Shown here: positions 45,401-55,285 of the stretch, piece by piece
Position numbering within the stretch: position 1 is the first letter of the stretch
Layout: the number at the start of each line of letters is the position of its first letter
Assembly (NCBI GenBank): GCA_947471745.1
Contig: CANJKZ010000090.1
Location: 868,001 to 932,000, forward strand
Origin: Closterium sp. Naga37s-1
Taxonomy: Eukaryota > Streptophyta > Zygnematophyceae > Desmidiales > Closteriaceae
DNA length: 64,000 nt
Direction of reading: 5' to 3'
Program-made: the position numbers and the translations under genes
The notes under the pieces: model-generated
The model's input: the letters and a program-made list of their open reading frames with translations, nothing else
What the model was told of the DNA's origin: nothing
Database searches by the model: none

Positions 45401-48383
45401 GCGGGCGGACCGCATCGGCGGGCTGATGATGTACGGCGTGCCCAACATGAAGACGGACAAGACCCACGTGGTGCAGCGCCGCGTGGACCTCATGGCCGCC
45501 GAGGGCATCACCTTTGTCACCAACGCACACGCGGGGGTCGACGAGCAGTACAGCCTGGATAAGCTCAGAGCAGATAATGATGCCATGCTGCTTGCCTGCG
45601 GGTCGACCAAGCCAAGGGATCTGCCCGTCCCCGGGCGCGAGCTCAAGGGCGTGCATTTCGCCATGGATTTCCTCGCGGCGAACACCAAGTCGCTGCTGGA
45701 CAGCGGGCTCAAGGACGGGAGGTTTATCTCGGCGGAGGGCAAGAAGGTGGTCGTGATTGGTGGAGGTGACACGGGCACGGACTGCATTGGCACGAGTCTG
45801 AGGCACGGGTGCGAGTCGCTGGTGAATCTGGAGCTGCTGCCGCAGCCGCCGCCGTCCCGCGCCGATGGCAACCCCTGGCCGCAGGTACGGTTGTTGTCCT
45901 GGCTGATGTGCTGTGTAGTAAAACCCATTGGCTGGTGTGGCCTTGCACCCCCGGTGCCAGCTGCTCTCATTCATGGGCCTCTCTCCCTCACAACCACCCC
46001 TTGCCACCCCTTCTCTCCTCTACTACCCCCAGTGGCCGCGTATCTTCCGGGTGGACTATGGCCACGAGGAGGCCAAGACCAAGTTCGGATCCGACCCGCG
46101 GTCGTACGAGGTGCTGACGAAGCGGTTCATCGGGAACGATGCGGGCGAGCTGACGGGCATCGAGACGGTGCGCGTGCAGTGGGCCAAGGACGCTTCTGGA
46201 AGGTTCCAGATGAGCGAGGTGGCGGGGTCCGAGGAGGTGATCCCCGTCGACCTCGCTCTGCTCGCCATGGGCTTCCTGGGCCCGGAGCAGGTCAGTGCCT
46301 TGCCTGGGGTGTGCTGGGAGTTGTGGGAGTGCGCAGAGTGTCTGTAGTGGTGGTGCATTGGGTCGGAGTGCTTGTGGGGCAACCCCTTACCTTACCCCCT
46401 CCGTCTCCTGGGTGCAGAATGTGGCGGAGAAGCTGGGGCTGAAGACGGACGCGAGGAGCAACTTCCAGGCGGACTACGGGCAGTTCGCCACCAACCTGGA
46501 GGGCGTCTTTGCTGCCGGCGACTGCCGCCGCGGACAGGTACGGCCCTGCTACCTAGCCTCGCTTCTCCTGTGCCTTGAAATGCCTTCCTACTGTTCTTTG
46601 TGCGAAGAACTGTGTCAGGGCAGCTGCTGCCTCCCTGCTATGTTATGGTAGTCACTGTTCTACTCTGAAACAACCCACCTTCTGCCTGTCCCCCTGCGCT
46701 CCCCTTCTCTCCAGTCTCTGGTGGTGTGGGCTATTGCGGAGGGCCGTGGCGCAGCGGCGAACATCGACGCATATGTGATGCGTGGAGAGGAGGTGGACAT
46801 GGCACCGCAGGAGAGGGAGCTCGTGGAGGTGGCTGCCAGGACTGTTGCTGCTGTGGACGCTGCTGAGCGGAGCGCTGCCACCAATGGCAGTGCCACTAAC
46901 GGGAGTGCCACTAATGGAAGTGCTACAAATGGGAGTGCCACGAAGGGGAGAGCGTTCCCGGAGGGCGTGGAGCAGGCACGGGTGGAAGCGGTTGATGTGA
47001 GTTGAAAGGGGTTTGGTTGATGATTGGGGAGTGGGGCTGATGGGTGTGGGAGAGGCTGGGTGGGCGATGGTTCTCAAAGGGGTGGAGCAGTCATGGGCGG
47101 AAGCGGATTGTGAGTTGAAAGGGTGAAGGTGTGGGGGTGGGGATGGTGGGGGATGAGGATGGGGGGGTGAGGACGGGGTAGTCATATTGAGCCTGGAAGG
47201 GAGAGCGTTCCCAGGTGCGGGAGGGTTTTATATTCAAGGCTGGTATGCCCTTGATATGCCCCACTAGCTTTTCCCCCATGAAGGAGCTGATGATTGGACT
47301 CATTGCTGCTGAGCGGAGCGCTGCCACCAATGGCAGTGCCACTAACGGGAGTGCCACTAATGGAAGTGCTACAAATGGGAGTGCCACGAAGGGGAGAGCG
47401 TTCCCGGAGGGCGTGGAGCAGGCATGGGTGGAAGCGGTTGATGTGAGTTGAAAGGGGTTTGGTTGATGATTGGGGAGTGGGGCTGATGGGTGTGGGGGAG
47501 GCTGGGTGGGCGATGGTTCTCAAAGGGGTGGAGCAGTCATGGGCGGAAGCGGATTGTGAGTTGAAAGGGTGAAGGTGTGGGGGTGGGGATGGTGGGGGAT
47601 GAGGATGGGGGGGTGAGGACGGGGTAGTCATATTGAGCCTGGAAGGGAGAGCGTTCCCAGGTGCGGGAGGGTTTTATATTCAAGGCTGGTATGCCCTTGA
47701 TATGCCCCACTAGCTTTTCCCCCATGAAGGAGCTGATGATTGGACTCATTGCTGCTGAGCGGAGCGCTGCCACCAATGGCAGTGCCACTAACGGGAGTGC
47801 CACTAATGGAAGTGCTACAAATGGGAGTGCCACGAAGGGGAGAGCGTTCCCGGAGGGCGTGGAGCAGGCATGGGTGGAAGCGGTTGATGTGAGTTGAAAG
47901 GGGTTTGGTTGATGATTGGGGAGTGGGGCTGATGGGTGTGGGGGAGGCTGGGTGGGCGATGGTTCTCAAAGGGGTGGAGCAGTCATGGGCGGAAGCGGAT
48001 TGTGAGTTGAAAGGGTGAAGGTGTGGGGGTGGGGATGGTGGGGGATGAGGATGGGGGGGTGAGGACGGGGTAGTCATATTGAGCCTGGAAGGGAGAGCGT
48101 TCCCAGGTGCGGGAGGGTTTTATATTCAAGGCTGGTATGCCCTTGATATGCCCCACTAGCTTTTCCCCCATGAAGGAGCTGATGATTGGACTCATTGCTC
48201 TGACAACCATCCCTACCCTCCCTTCCCCTCACCCCCGCCCGACCTGTCACCCCCTTGCCCCACCAGGCGTGTCTGATGGTAGAGGGAGAGGACGATACGG
48301 AGCACATTGAGGCGTGTGTGGAGAAGAGTGTTGAGGCTGCTGCCTTGGGAGACGGCACCCCTGTGTCGGAGCAGAGCTATTAG
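36209..48383 (+). CDS. GLT1: NADH-dependent glutamate synthase (NADH-GOGAT)
   Basis: Converts 2-oxoglutarate and glutamine to two glutamates using NADH, normally in plastids. Sixteen exons: 36209-36550, 36780-36899, 37097-37213, 37422-37675, 38012-38108, 38310-38419, 38615-38898, 39470-40357, 40714-41912, 42488-44056, 44641-45116, 45311-45884, 46033-46290, 46418-46537, 46715-46996, 48267-48383. All phases agree, giving 2268 residues (Arabidopsis about 2208). The Ser/Arg-rich leader resembles a transit peptide. The glutaminase nucleophile Cys98 (ACGVGF) follows a propeptide. Also visible: central and FMN domains; 3Fe-4[15 protein letters not shown]-rich C-terminal helix domain; then the fused small-subunit part with 4Fe-4S cysteines ([18 protein letters not shown]), [13 protein letters not shown] and [12 protein letters not shown]. 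Exon 15 encodes four TNGSA repeats. Confidence 0.95.
38841..39282 (+). repeat. 95-bp tandem repeat of GOGAT exon 7 end and donor
   Basis: Five copies start at 38841, 38936, 39031, 39126 and 39221. Each contains the last 58 bases of exon 7 (encoding [19 protein letters not shown]), its GTGAGT or GTAAGC donor and about 35 intron bases. Only the first donor gives the known GOGAT frame. Reading on from it meets a stop near 39026. Copies 1-2 and copies 4-5 share variants, so the array grew in steps. Confidence 0.97.
42092..42299. repeat. 78-bp direct repeat in GOGAT intron 9
   Basis: Two copies (42092-42169 and 42221-42299), each with GGATGTGTGGTCAGACCACG, itself a TGGTC/GACCA palindrome. Between them is TTTTTGAGAAATCTCAAAAAC, one of a recurring palindrome class in this window. 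Confidence 0.85.
42433..42478. repeat. Poly-C tract before GOGAT exon 10
   Basis: A 46-base run, nearly all C, directly upstream of the exon 10 acceptor (TTGAATTCAG). Its true length may be uncertain in assembly. Confidence 0.9.
44254..44597. repeat. 21-bp minisatellite in GOGAT intron 10
   Basis: About 16 copies of CCTCTCACGTCCTACCCATT plus one base, one unit shortened. It keeps several frames open, which creates false open frames running into exon 11. It lies just upstream of the exon 11 acceptor. Confidence 0.95.
46857..48194 (+). repeat. 446-bp tandem triplication at GOGAT exon 15 end
   Basis: Three copies begin at 46857, 47303 and 47749. Each holds the last 140 bases of exon 15 (from [11 protein letters not shown] to VEAVD), its GTGAGT donor and about 300 bases of intron 15. 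Copies 2 and 3 are nearly identical and differ slightly from copy 1, which contains the true exon end. The true next exon begins at 48267. Confidence 0.95.
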
Positions 48384-48659
48384 AGTTTCTCAAGGCTGCC
48401 ATGTTGGGTTGAAGTCTGCTGGCTGGTTATATTTAGGAGTGAATTAGTGTGATTAAAACATCAGGGTGGTTCAAGGTTCTGTTATGCCATGTCGCAATCA
48501 TAAATATATACCTTATCAACCTGCATGCATGAGATGGGAATCTAGAACCTGGAATTTTCATATTGTGAAACTGGGAAAATGTGCCTGGAGGCAAATAAAA
48601 TTGCCATTCCAGTTTCGTCTAATGCGTACGCACCTGATTCAAGCCCTTAGAGCGTGGAA

Positions 48660-48925
48660 CATCCTTGTGAACAAGTGCCTCTGCTTGCCCCCTCGTGCCT
48701 CTGCTTGCCCCCTCGTGCCTCTGCTTGCCCCCTCGTGCCTCTGCTTGCCCCCTCGTGCCTCTTCTTGCCCCCTCGTGCCTCTTCTTGCTCCCTCTTGCCC
48801 CCTCTTGCCCCTGCTTGCCCCCTCTTGCCCCTGCTTGCCCCCTCTTGCCCCTGCCTGCCCCTTCTTGCCCCTGCTTGCCCCCTCTTGCCCCTGCTTGCCC
48901 CCACTTGCCCAGTCCCCATGTGTAT
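48660..48925. repeat. CTTGCCCC-type minisatellite
   Basis: About 13 irregular 20-bp units (CCTCTGCTTGCCCCCTCGTG and CTTGCCCC variants). It stands where the duplicated locus should contain the promoter and exons 1-6 of the S41 protease, so it marks the deletion junction. Confidence 0.9.
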
Positions 48926-49135
48926 CTGTGCCTCCCCATGCACCCCCATGCCTGCCTCCCCCCATGCGCCTCCCTTTCACATCCAACGCCTCACAGGTCA
49001 TCATAGACGTGCGGGGCAACAGCGGCGGCTCCGTGCAAGCAGCAGCATTCACAGCCATCCGCCTGCTCATGCGTCCGCATTTCCGCATGTCCTCCCCCTC
49101 CTCCCCTCCCCCGCCCCCCCCTCCTCTCTCTCCAG

Positions 49136-49928
49136 ATCCAACGCCACTCAGATCATCATAGACGTGCGGGGCAACAGTGGCGGCTCCGTGCAAGCAGCAT
49201 ACACAGCAGTGCGCCTACTAATGGGGGCAGCCAAGGTCCCAGACTCCCAGTTCACCCTCCCCTTGGATTTCGTCATCGGCACGCCGTACACAGAGAAGGC
49301 CATGGGTGTGCTTTCTGTCGACAACACCACGGCGCCGCACTACTACCAAGGGCTGTACACCGATCTGAACGGCACCGAGATTTCGAGCGTCTTTGACTAC
49401 GCGCCTTTCCGCGAGCTCCGCTTCACAGAGGCCGGCCGTGCCGGGAATTACTCGGCGCCGTTCAAGTTTGATTACAGGAAGCAGCTTCCCGTGACGCAGA
49501 AAGAGCCGGTGTTTGGCGACCGCCCCTTCGTGGTCCTGTCGGACGGAAACTGCTACTCTGCGTGCGCCGTCCTCACGCACGTCCTGGGGAAACGCCACAA
49601 AGTACCCATGGTAGCCGTGGGTGGTTTGCCCAACCAGCCCCCCGATGTGAGCTCCTCGTGCCTCGGGTTTACCCTGACTGACTACTATGCGATGGCTGAA
49701 GGTCTGTACAAACTCGCTGCCACGGACCCACAGAAGGGGTCGATGCCTCTCAAGGTGCAAGGGATGCTTACCATGGCGTTTACCAATGCCTACGTGGATT
49801 CGGAGATTCCGTGCGAGTTTGAGTTTCTGCCCAGCCAGCATCACATCAACTACACCGTTGATCTCATTGACAAGCCCTGGGCCATGTGGACTGAGGTGGC
49901 CAAACTCTTTGCCTCCGCTGCTGCCTAG
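49136..49928 (+). pseudogene. S41-type protease, last exon only (left copy)
   Basis: An acceptor at 49135 opens a 264-codon exon homologous to exon 7 of the gene at 55286. It holds IIIDVRGNSGG, the presumed nucleophile region LSDGNCYSACAVL, and the same C-terminus (YTVDLIDKPWAMWTEVAKLF). A partial copy of the exon start lies at about 48998-49070. Exons 1-6 and promoter are missing; a minisatellite stands in their place. The exon has no stop and keeps all motifs, so either it was beheaded recently or it is expressed from an unknown upstream exon. Confidence 0.8.
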
Positions 49929-50540
49929 TCCATTCCTCGGGCACCCCAGTGGTTGAACCACTTGAGCCTTATTATTAATGCCCCTCCATGTGTGGTGTTG
50001 GTTGAAAACGGGGCTCCTAGACTAATTGCTTATGGTGGTGGTGGATATTTATCATGCTTGGGTATGTTGATGGATGGTGGTTGTTGTGCTGATGATGTTT
50101 AATTTATCGTGATATTCAGTATTTCTCCTGAAGATCGGGGTGAGCTATCATTCTAATGAGTGTTCTCTGTATCATCCAGTTTCACATAACATACCATAAC
50201 TCTGGCTGATTTCATTCCTGTTATGGGCAGAACAAATCACCTTTGTCTCAAACACATGTACTAAGATGCTTTCTTTCCAGCAACAATGTAAAAAACAATG
50301 ACTGGATGGATTAGTTATAGCGCAACTTGCTGGTGCAGATTGCTACCGGTAGCTTTTTTTGCGCGTGCAACGAAGGTGTACAGCATACATGGAGATAATA
50401 TATGCTCGTATATGAAAGCTATTTACGGGGAAAAGTATACTTCATTTATTGTGCTACATGATGGGCATGTTTGTCCAGTGAGTAAAGCGAGTAGTTTCAC
50501 AACGAAGCATTCTCGGTCGAGCTGGAATGGCAGCTCAACT
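49929..50540. other. 3' flank of left S41 copy
   Basis: It matches the 3' flank of the right copy (59278-59710) in patches: GTGTGGTGTTGG, a GGTGGTGGT stretch with TTTATC, TGTTGTGCTGATG, and CGAAGCATTC versus CGAAGCATAAG. It therefore marks the right part of the duplicated block. No gene was seen. Confidence 0.6.
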
Positions 50541-50558
50541 GTGCAGTGCTAGACGCGC

Positions 50559-50882
50559 AGCAGAGATGGGGGGAATGGTGAGTAGGGGTTGAGCAACAGA
50601 GATGGGGGGAATGGTGAGTAGGGGTTGAGCAACAGAGATGGGGGGAATGGTGAGTAGGGGTTGAGCAACAGAGATGGGGGGAATGGTGAGTAGGGGTTGA
50701 GCAACAGAGATGGGGGGAATGGTGAGTAGGGGTTGAGCAACAGAGATGGGGGGAATGGTGAGTAGGGGTTGAGCAACAGAGATGGGGGGAATGGTGAGTA
50801 GGGGTTGAGCAACAGAGATGGGGGGAATGGTGAGTAGGGGTTGAGCAACAGAGATGGGGGGAATGGTGAGTAGGGGGGGAGC
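50559..50882. repeat. 36-bp minisatellite between the duplicated blocks
   Basis: About nine near-perfect copies of a 36-bp unit with AGCAACAGAGATGGGGGGAA and TGGTGAGTAGGGGTTG, then decayed copies to about 51030. It lies at the junction between the two copies of the GOGAT-S41 block. Confidence 0.95.
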
Positions 50883-51479
50883 ACAGAGAGGGAACAATTG
50901 GCAGGGAGGGGAGGAGCAGCAGAGAGGGGGGAAATGGTGAGGACAGGCAGAGCAACAGGGAGGGGGAAATGGCGAGAAGGGGATGAGCAGCAGAGGGGCG
51001 CAAGCAGCAGGGAGGGGAGGAGCAGCACCGATTGCAGGAAGTCATTCAGTCTCCATTCTCCTCTCAACCCCCCACCACCCCCACCCTCCTTCCCCCTCCC
51101 ACCCCCCTCCTCTGTCCACTCCCCTTCCCCATGAGCAGCAAGAAGGTGGCGGTGATCAGCAACAGTGGTCCTACGAGGTGCTACGAGGTGCTACGAGGTG
51201 CTACGAGGTACTACGAGGTACAATGAAGCGATTCACCAGCAACGATGTGGGCGAGCTGACGGGCATCGAGACGGCGCGTGTTTGGCTGGTTCCAGATGAG
51301 CAAGGTGGTGATTCCCATCGACCTCGCGCTGCTCTGGACTTCCTGGGCCCGGAGCAGGTCAGTGCCTCTGCTGGGAACTTAGTGGTTGGGAGTGGTTGTA
51401 AGTGGTTGGCGTGGTGGTAGTGTTGGTGGGGGTGATTCCAGTGGACCTCGCGCTGCTCGCCATGGGCTTCCTGGGAAAC

Positions 51480-52890
51480 GCCCTGCTGGCAGAGTTGAGG
51501 GGTTTGAGTAGTGGGATTGGTTAGAGTGGTGAGTGTGGATGCGAGTGGCGGGAATGATTGGGGGGAAGTGCTAAGAGTGGTTCGGAGTGCTGGGAGTGGT
51601 TGGGGGGAGCGGTAGGAGCGAATGGGAGAGGTGGGAGTGGTTCGGAGTGGTGGGAGTGATTGAGAGTGCTAAGAGTGGTTAGGAGTGGTGGGAGTGGTTG
51701 GGAGTAGTTGGGAGTGATTGGGAGTGGTGAGAGTAACTGGGAGTGGTGGGAGCGGTTGGGAGTGGTTGGAAGTACTGCGTGTGGTAGGGAGTGTTGGGTG
51801 TGATTGAGATTGGTGGGATTGATTGGGAGTGGTGGGAGTGATTGGGAGTGGTGGGAGTGATTGGGAGTCTTGGGAGTGATTGGGATTGGTGGGAGTGATT
51901 GGGAGTGCTGAGAGTGGTTGTGAGTGGTGGGAGTGGTTGGGAATTGTGGGAGTGGTTGGGGGTGACCGGAGTGGTAGTAAGTGGTGGGAGAGGTTGTGAG
52001 TGTTGGGAGTGGTTGGGAGTGGTTGGGAGAGGTGTTAGTGGGTGGGAGTCGTGGGAGTGGTTGGGAGTGGTGGGAATGGTTGGTAGTGCTGAGAGTGGTT
52101 GGGAGTGGTTGGGAGTGATTGGGAGTGGTGGGAGTGATTGGGAGTGTTGAGAGTGGTTGGGAGTGGTTGGGAGTGATTGGGAGTGGTGGGAGTGATTGGG
52201 GATGGTGGGAGTGGCTGGGATTGCTGAGAGTGGTTGGGAGTGGTGGGAACGGTTGGGAGTGGTTAGGAGTGGTCGGGAGTGCTGCGAATGGTTTAGAGTG
52301 GTTGGGAGTGACTGGGAGTGGTGGGAGTGATTGGGAATGGTTGGGATTGATTGGGAGTGCTGGAAGTGGTTGGGAGTGCAGAGAATGATTGGGAGTGGTT
52401 GGGAGTGGTCGGAGTGATTGGGATGGGAGTGAAGGGAGTGGCTGGGGTGGTTGGGAGTGGTGGGAGTGGCTGGGGTGGTTGGGAGTGGTGGGAGTGGTTC
52501 GGAGTGCTGGGAGTGGCTGGGTGTGCTGCTAGTGTTTGGGAGTGGTTGGGAGTGATTGGGAGTGGTGGGAGTGATTGGGAGTGAAGGGAGCGGTTGGGAT
52601 TGCTGGGATTGGTTGGGAGTGCTGAGAGTGGTTGGGAGTTTTTGGGAGTGATTGGGAGTGTTGGGAGTGGTTGGGAGTGCTGAAAGTGTTTGGGAGTGGT
52701 GGGAGTGATTGGGAGTGGTGGGAGTGATTGGGAGTGGTGGGTGTGGTTTGGAGTAGTTGGGAGTGGTTGGAAGTGCTGAAAGTGTTTGGGAGTGGTGGGA
52801 ATGATTGGTAGTGGTGGGAGTGTTTGGGAGTGATTGGTAGTGGTGGGAGTGATTGGGAGTGGTGGGAGTGATTGAGAGTGGTAGGAGTGA
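51480..52890. repeat. TGGGAGTGGT-type satellite
   Basis: About 1.4 kb of roughly 10-bp units (GGGAGTGGTT, GGGAGTGATT, GGGAGTGCTG) inside the GOGAT pseudogene. On the minus strand it leaves a 420-codon frame of Asn/His/Ser/Pro/Thr repeats that is a by-product of the satellite. Confidence 0.95.
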
Positions 52891-53261
52891 GGTGCACAGC
52901 GGAAAAAAAAAATCGCTCCTAACCCCTGGTATGCGCTTCATACCCGACCTGACACTTCACCCCAACGAGCTCAGTCTCTCAGATGGTGGAAGATGAGAGT
53001 AGCAAAGATAGCGTAGGCAACCAAATTTACCCTCACCACATACACTTCCCCCACCCTCTTCCCAACCCCACCCCACCTGTCACCCCCTTGTATTCCACCA
53101 GGCATATCTGATAGTGGAGGGAAATCACGACACAACACTTGTGTGTCACCTGCGCCCACCTCATTTCAACGCTTACATAACCCTAACCTCCCCACACTCT
53201 CACCTCACCCTTCCTATCACCCCCTTGAGTCATACCAGGCGTGTCTGATGGTGGATGGAGT

Positions 53262-53662
53262 CGACTCGAAAGGCAGCGGCAAACATTGGTGCGAGATGAC
53301 TCTTGAGTCGACTCAAAAGGCAGCAGCGAACATTCATGCGAGATGACTCTTGAGTCGACTCAAAAGGCAGCAGCGAACATTGATGCGAGATGACTCTCGA
53401 GTCGACTCAAAAGGCAGCAGCGAACATTGATGCGAGATGACTCTTAAGTCGACTCAAAAGGCAGCGGCGAACATTGATGCGAGATGACTCTTGAGTTGAC
53501 TCAAAAGGCAGCAGCGAACATTGATGCAAGATGACTCTTGAGTCGACTCAAAAGGCAGCAGCGAACATTGATGCGAGATGACTCTTGAGTCGACTCAAAA
53601 GGCAGCAGCGAACATTGATGCGAGATGACTCTTGAGTCGACTCAAAAGGCAGCGGCAAACAT
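53262..53662. repeat. 47-bp satellite grown from GOGAT exon 15 sequence
   Basis: About eight copies of a 47-bp unit containing GGCAGCAGCGAACATTGATG and the palindrome CTTGAGTCGACTCAAAAG. The first part matches exon 15 (coding for AAANIDA). The last copy continues into TATGTGATGCG and further exon 15 text. Two or three copies carry CGGCAAACATTG or TTGACTC variants. Confidence 0.95.
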
Positions 53663-54360
53663 TGATGCTTATGTGATGCGCGGAGAGGAGGTGGGCATGG
53701 CACCGCAGGAGAGGGAGCTCGTAATGGTTGTGCTTCTGAGAGGCCTTTAGAGCGCCACTATTGGGAGCGCCACGAAGGGGTGAGCCACCAAGGAGATTGC
53801 GTTACTGGAGGGCTTGGAGCAGGCATGGGTGGAAAGCGGTTGATGTGAGTTGAAAGGGTTGATGGAAATAGAAGGAACGGGACGGGGGTGTTTTTTATGT
53901 AACCACCCTTGCTTTGTTTCATGAGATGTCACACAGTGCACAATGGAAGGTTATGAACTCACTCCTGTGTGCCGATATGCCCCTGATAGCCCACTTCACT
54001 CTTCACCCCACCACGACGAGGTCAGCCATGCTCTTGGTGGAAGGTGAGGATGGCACGGGTTGCACAAAACAACAACCCCACCCTCTCCACACCCTTCCCC
54101 TAGTCTTACCAGGTGTGTCTGATGGTGGAGGGAGAGGACGACATAGAGCACATTGAGGCGTGTGTGGAGAAGAGTGTTGAGGCTGCCGCCTTGGGAGATG
54201 GCACCCTTGTGTCTGAGCTAAGCAATTATGAGATGACGTTTCTGTTGGCGTATTCAGGGTGGTTCTGGGATTTTGGCAATCACAAATGCATGAGTGAAAT
54301 GGATTTTACTCCTAGAACCAGGAATTCTGAACATGTGAAACTGGGGAGATGCACCTAAAG

Positions 54361-55139
54361 AAGTATAAGGTGTTGCTAGTATAAATCTGCCATTCCTGTT
54401 CCGTTTAACGCGTACACACCTGAACCAAGCCTGTCGGTTTGGTACACGTTCCCTAGTGCACCAACTATCCCCGAGATGTTACAGACCCATTTTTACAATC
54501 AGACTCCGCAACCAGGGGTGACACATTTCTCGAAATCCAGCTCGGGTTGCACTGATTGCTCGCGACACTTGACGCTTGAAAGTGGTACTTAATTGAAGTG
54601 TTTGGATAGGTGCGACATTCCCAGCGCCTCGTGACTGGTAAGTTTTCCTAGGAACCTGGCAGTGAATCAATTAACGAAAATGTTTAGACATCCACGTTTC
54701 CAAAGGACGTCACAATTGCCGGAGAAATGCGCCCTCGTTCTGAGAACCTAGGGAACACCTCGACGCAAAAGTCGGCTGGCTCATCCTGTTCTTTCATCTG
54801 TATCACGACTCGAAGTCGTGCTGCCTCTCGCCTCCACCGATCATCAGATCCCAGGGAATAGCCTCGCCATTTTCCATTCCGTAGTGAGGTCGCAGGGCAT
54901 TGCACAGTCGTAAGGCAGCGGCTATGTGTCGCAGCGGCGCGACGAACCGTCCTCATTCAAAGGATTATGTGGTCCTTCCTCCACACCGAAGCATATTCGG
55001 TTCGGGCGCTCGTCGCATCCCGCCCCTGCCCTGGGCGACTGAGCGGCGGGGCTCGTCGCATACCATGGCGGCGTCGCGATGGCGGGCAATCCCGACTCGA
55101 CTCGCGCCCAAGTTCCAACCACTTTCGCCGGTCGTACAG
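54361..55139. other. Upstream region of the right S41 gene
   Basis: Its first 75 bases match the GOGAT 3' flank of the left copy (48580-48650); similarity stops near 54435. The rest shows no gene and presumably carries the S41 promoter. Confidence 0.5.
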
Positions 55140-55147
55140 TATATATT
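55140..55147 (+). promoter_or_regulatory. TATA box of the S41 protease gene
   Basis: TATATATT lies about 140 bases before the start codon, placing transcription start near 55170 and a leader of about 115 bases. Confidence 0.5.
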
Positions 55148-55285
55148 TACGCTTGAGTATCACCACACACTTCATTCCCGCACGGTTTCTCCCCTGACCA
55201 GCAACGGTGCCATTACCGCCGCTGGGCCTCTCTTGCACGAGTCGTAACCGAGCCAGTCCCCCGGAGCAGCATCTGCCGCAGCGCA

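Larger units (their letters stand above)
51130..54360 (+). pseudogene. Decayed duplicate of GOGAT 3' end
   Basis: Fragments of GOGAT exons 12-16 are scattered in order of decay. An exon 12 start (AAGAAGGTGGCGGTGATCAG) lies at 51141. Exon 13-like text follows at 51170-51360 (TACGAGGTGCT expanded five times; GCGAGCTGACGGGCATCGAG), with another copy of its end near 51437-51475. Exon 16-like starts lie near 53098 and 53238, exon 15-like sequence at 53270-53730, and exon 16 at 54112-54235 (ACLMVEGED-like), then the matching 3' untranslated region. The exon 16-like starts precede the exon 15-like block, so the order is partly scrambled. It cannot encode a product. Confidence 0.85.

Noticed and set aside
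48998-49070. First copy of VIIDVRGNSGG text as the true S41 exon in the left block
   Set aside because: It breaks off after about 90 bases; the full exon begins at 49136 with its own acceptor.
50559-50882. CRISPR-like regular array
   Set aside because: The repeat units are directly adjacent without unique spacers, so it is a minisatellite; the same holds for the 44-, 47- and 95-bp arrays.
51679-52941. 420-codon minus-strand frame rich in Asn, His, Ser, Pro and Thr
   Set aside because: It is the complement of the TGGGAGTGGT satellite and lies in a pseudogene; no unique sequence.
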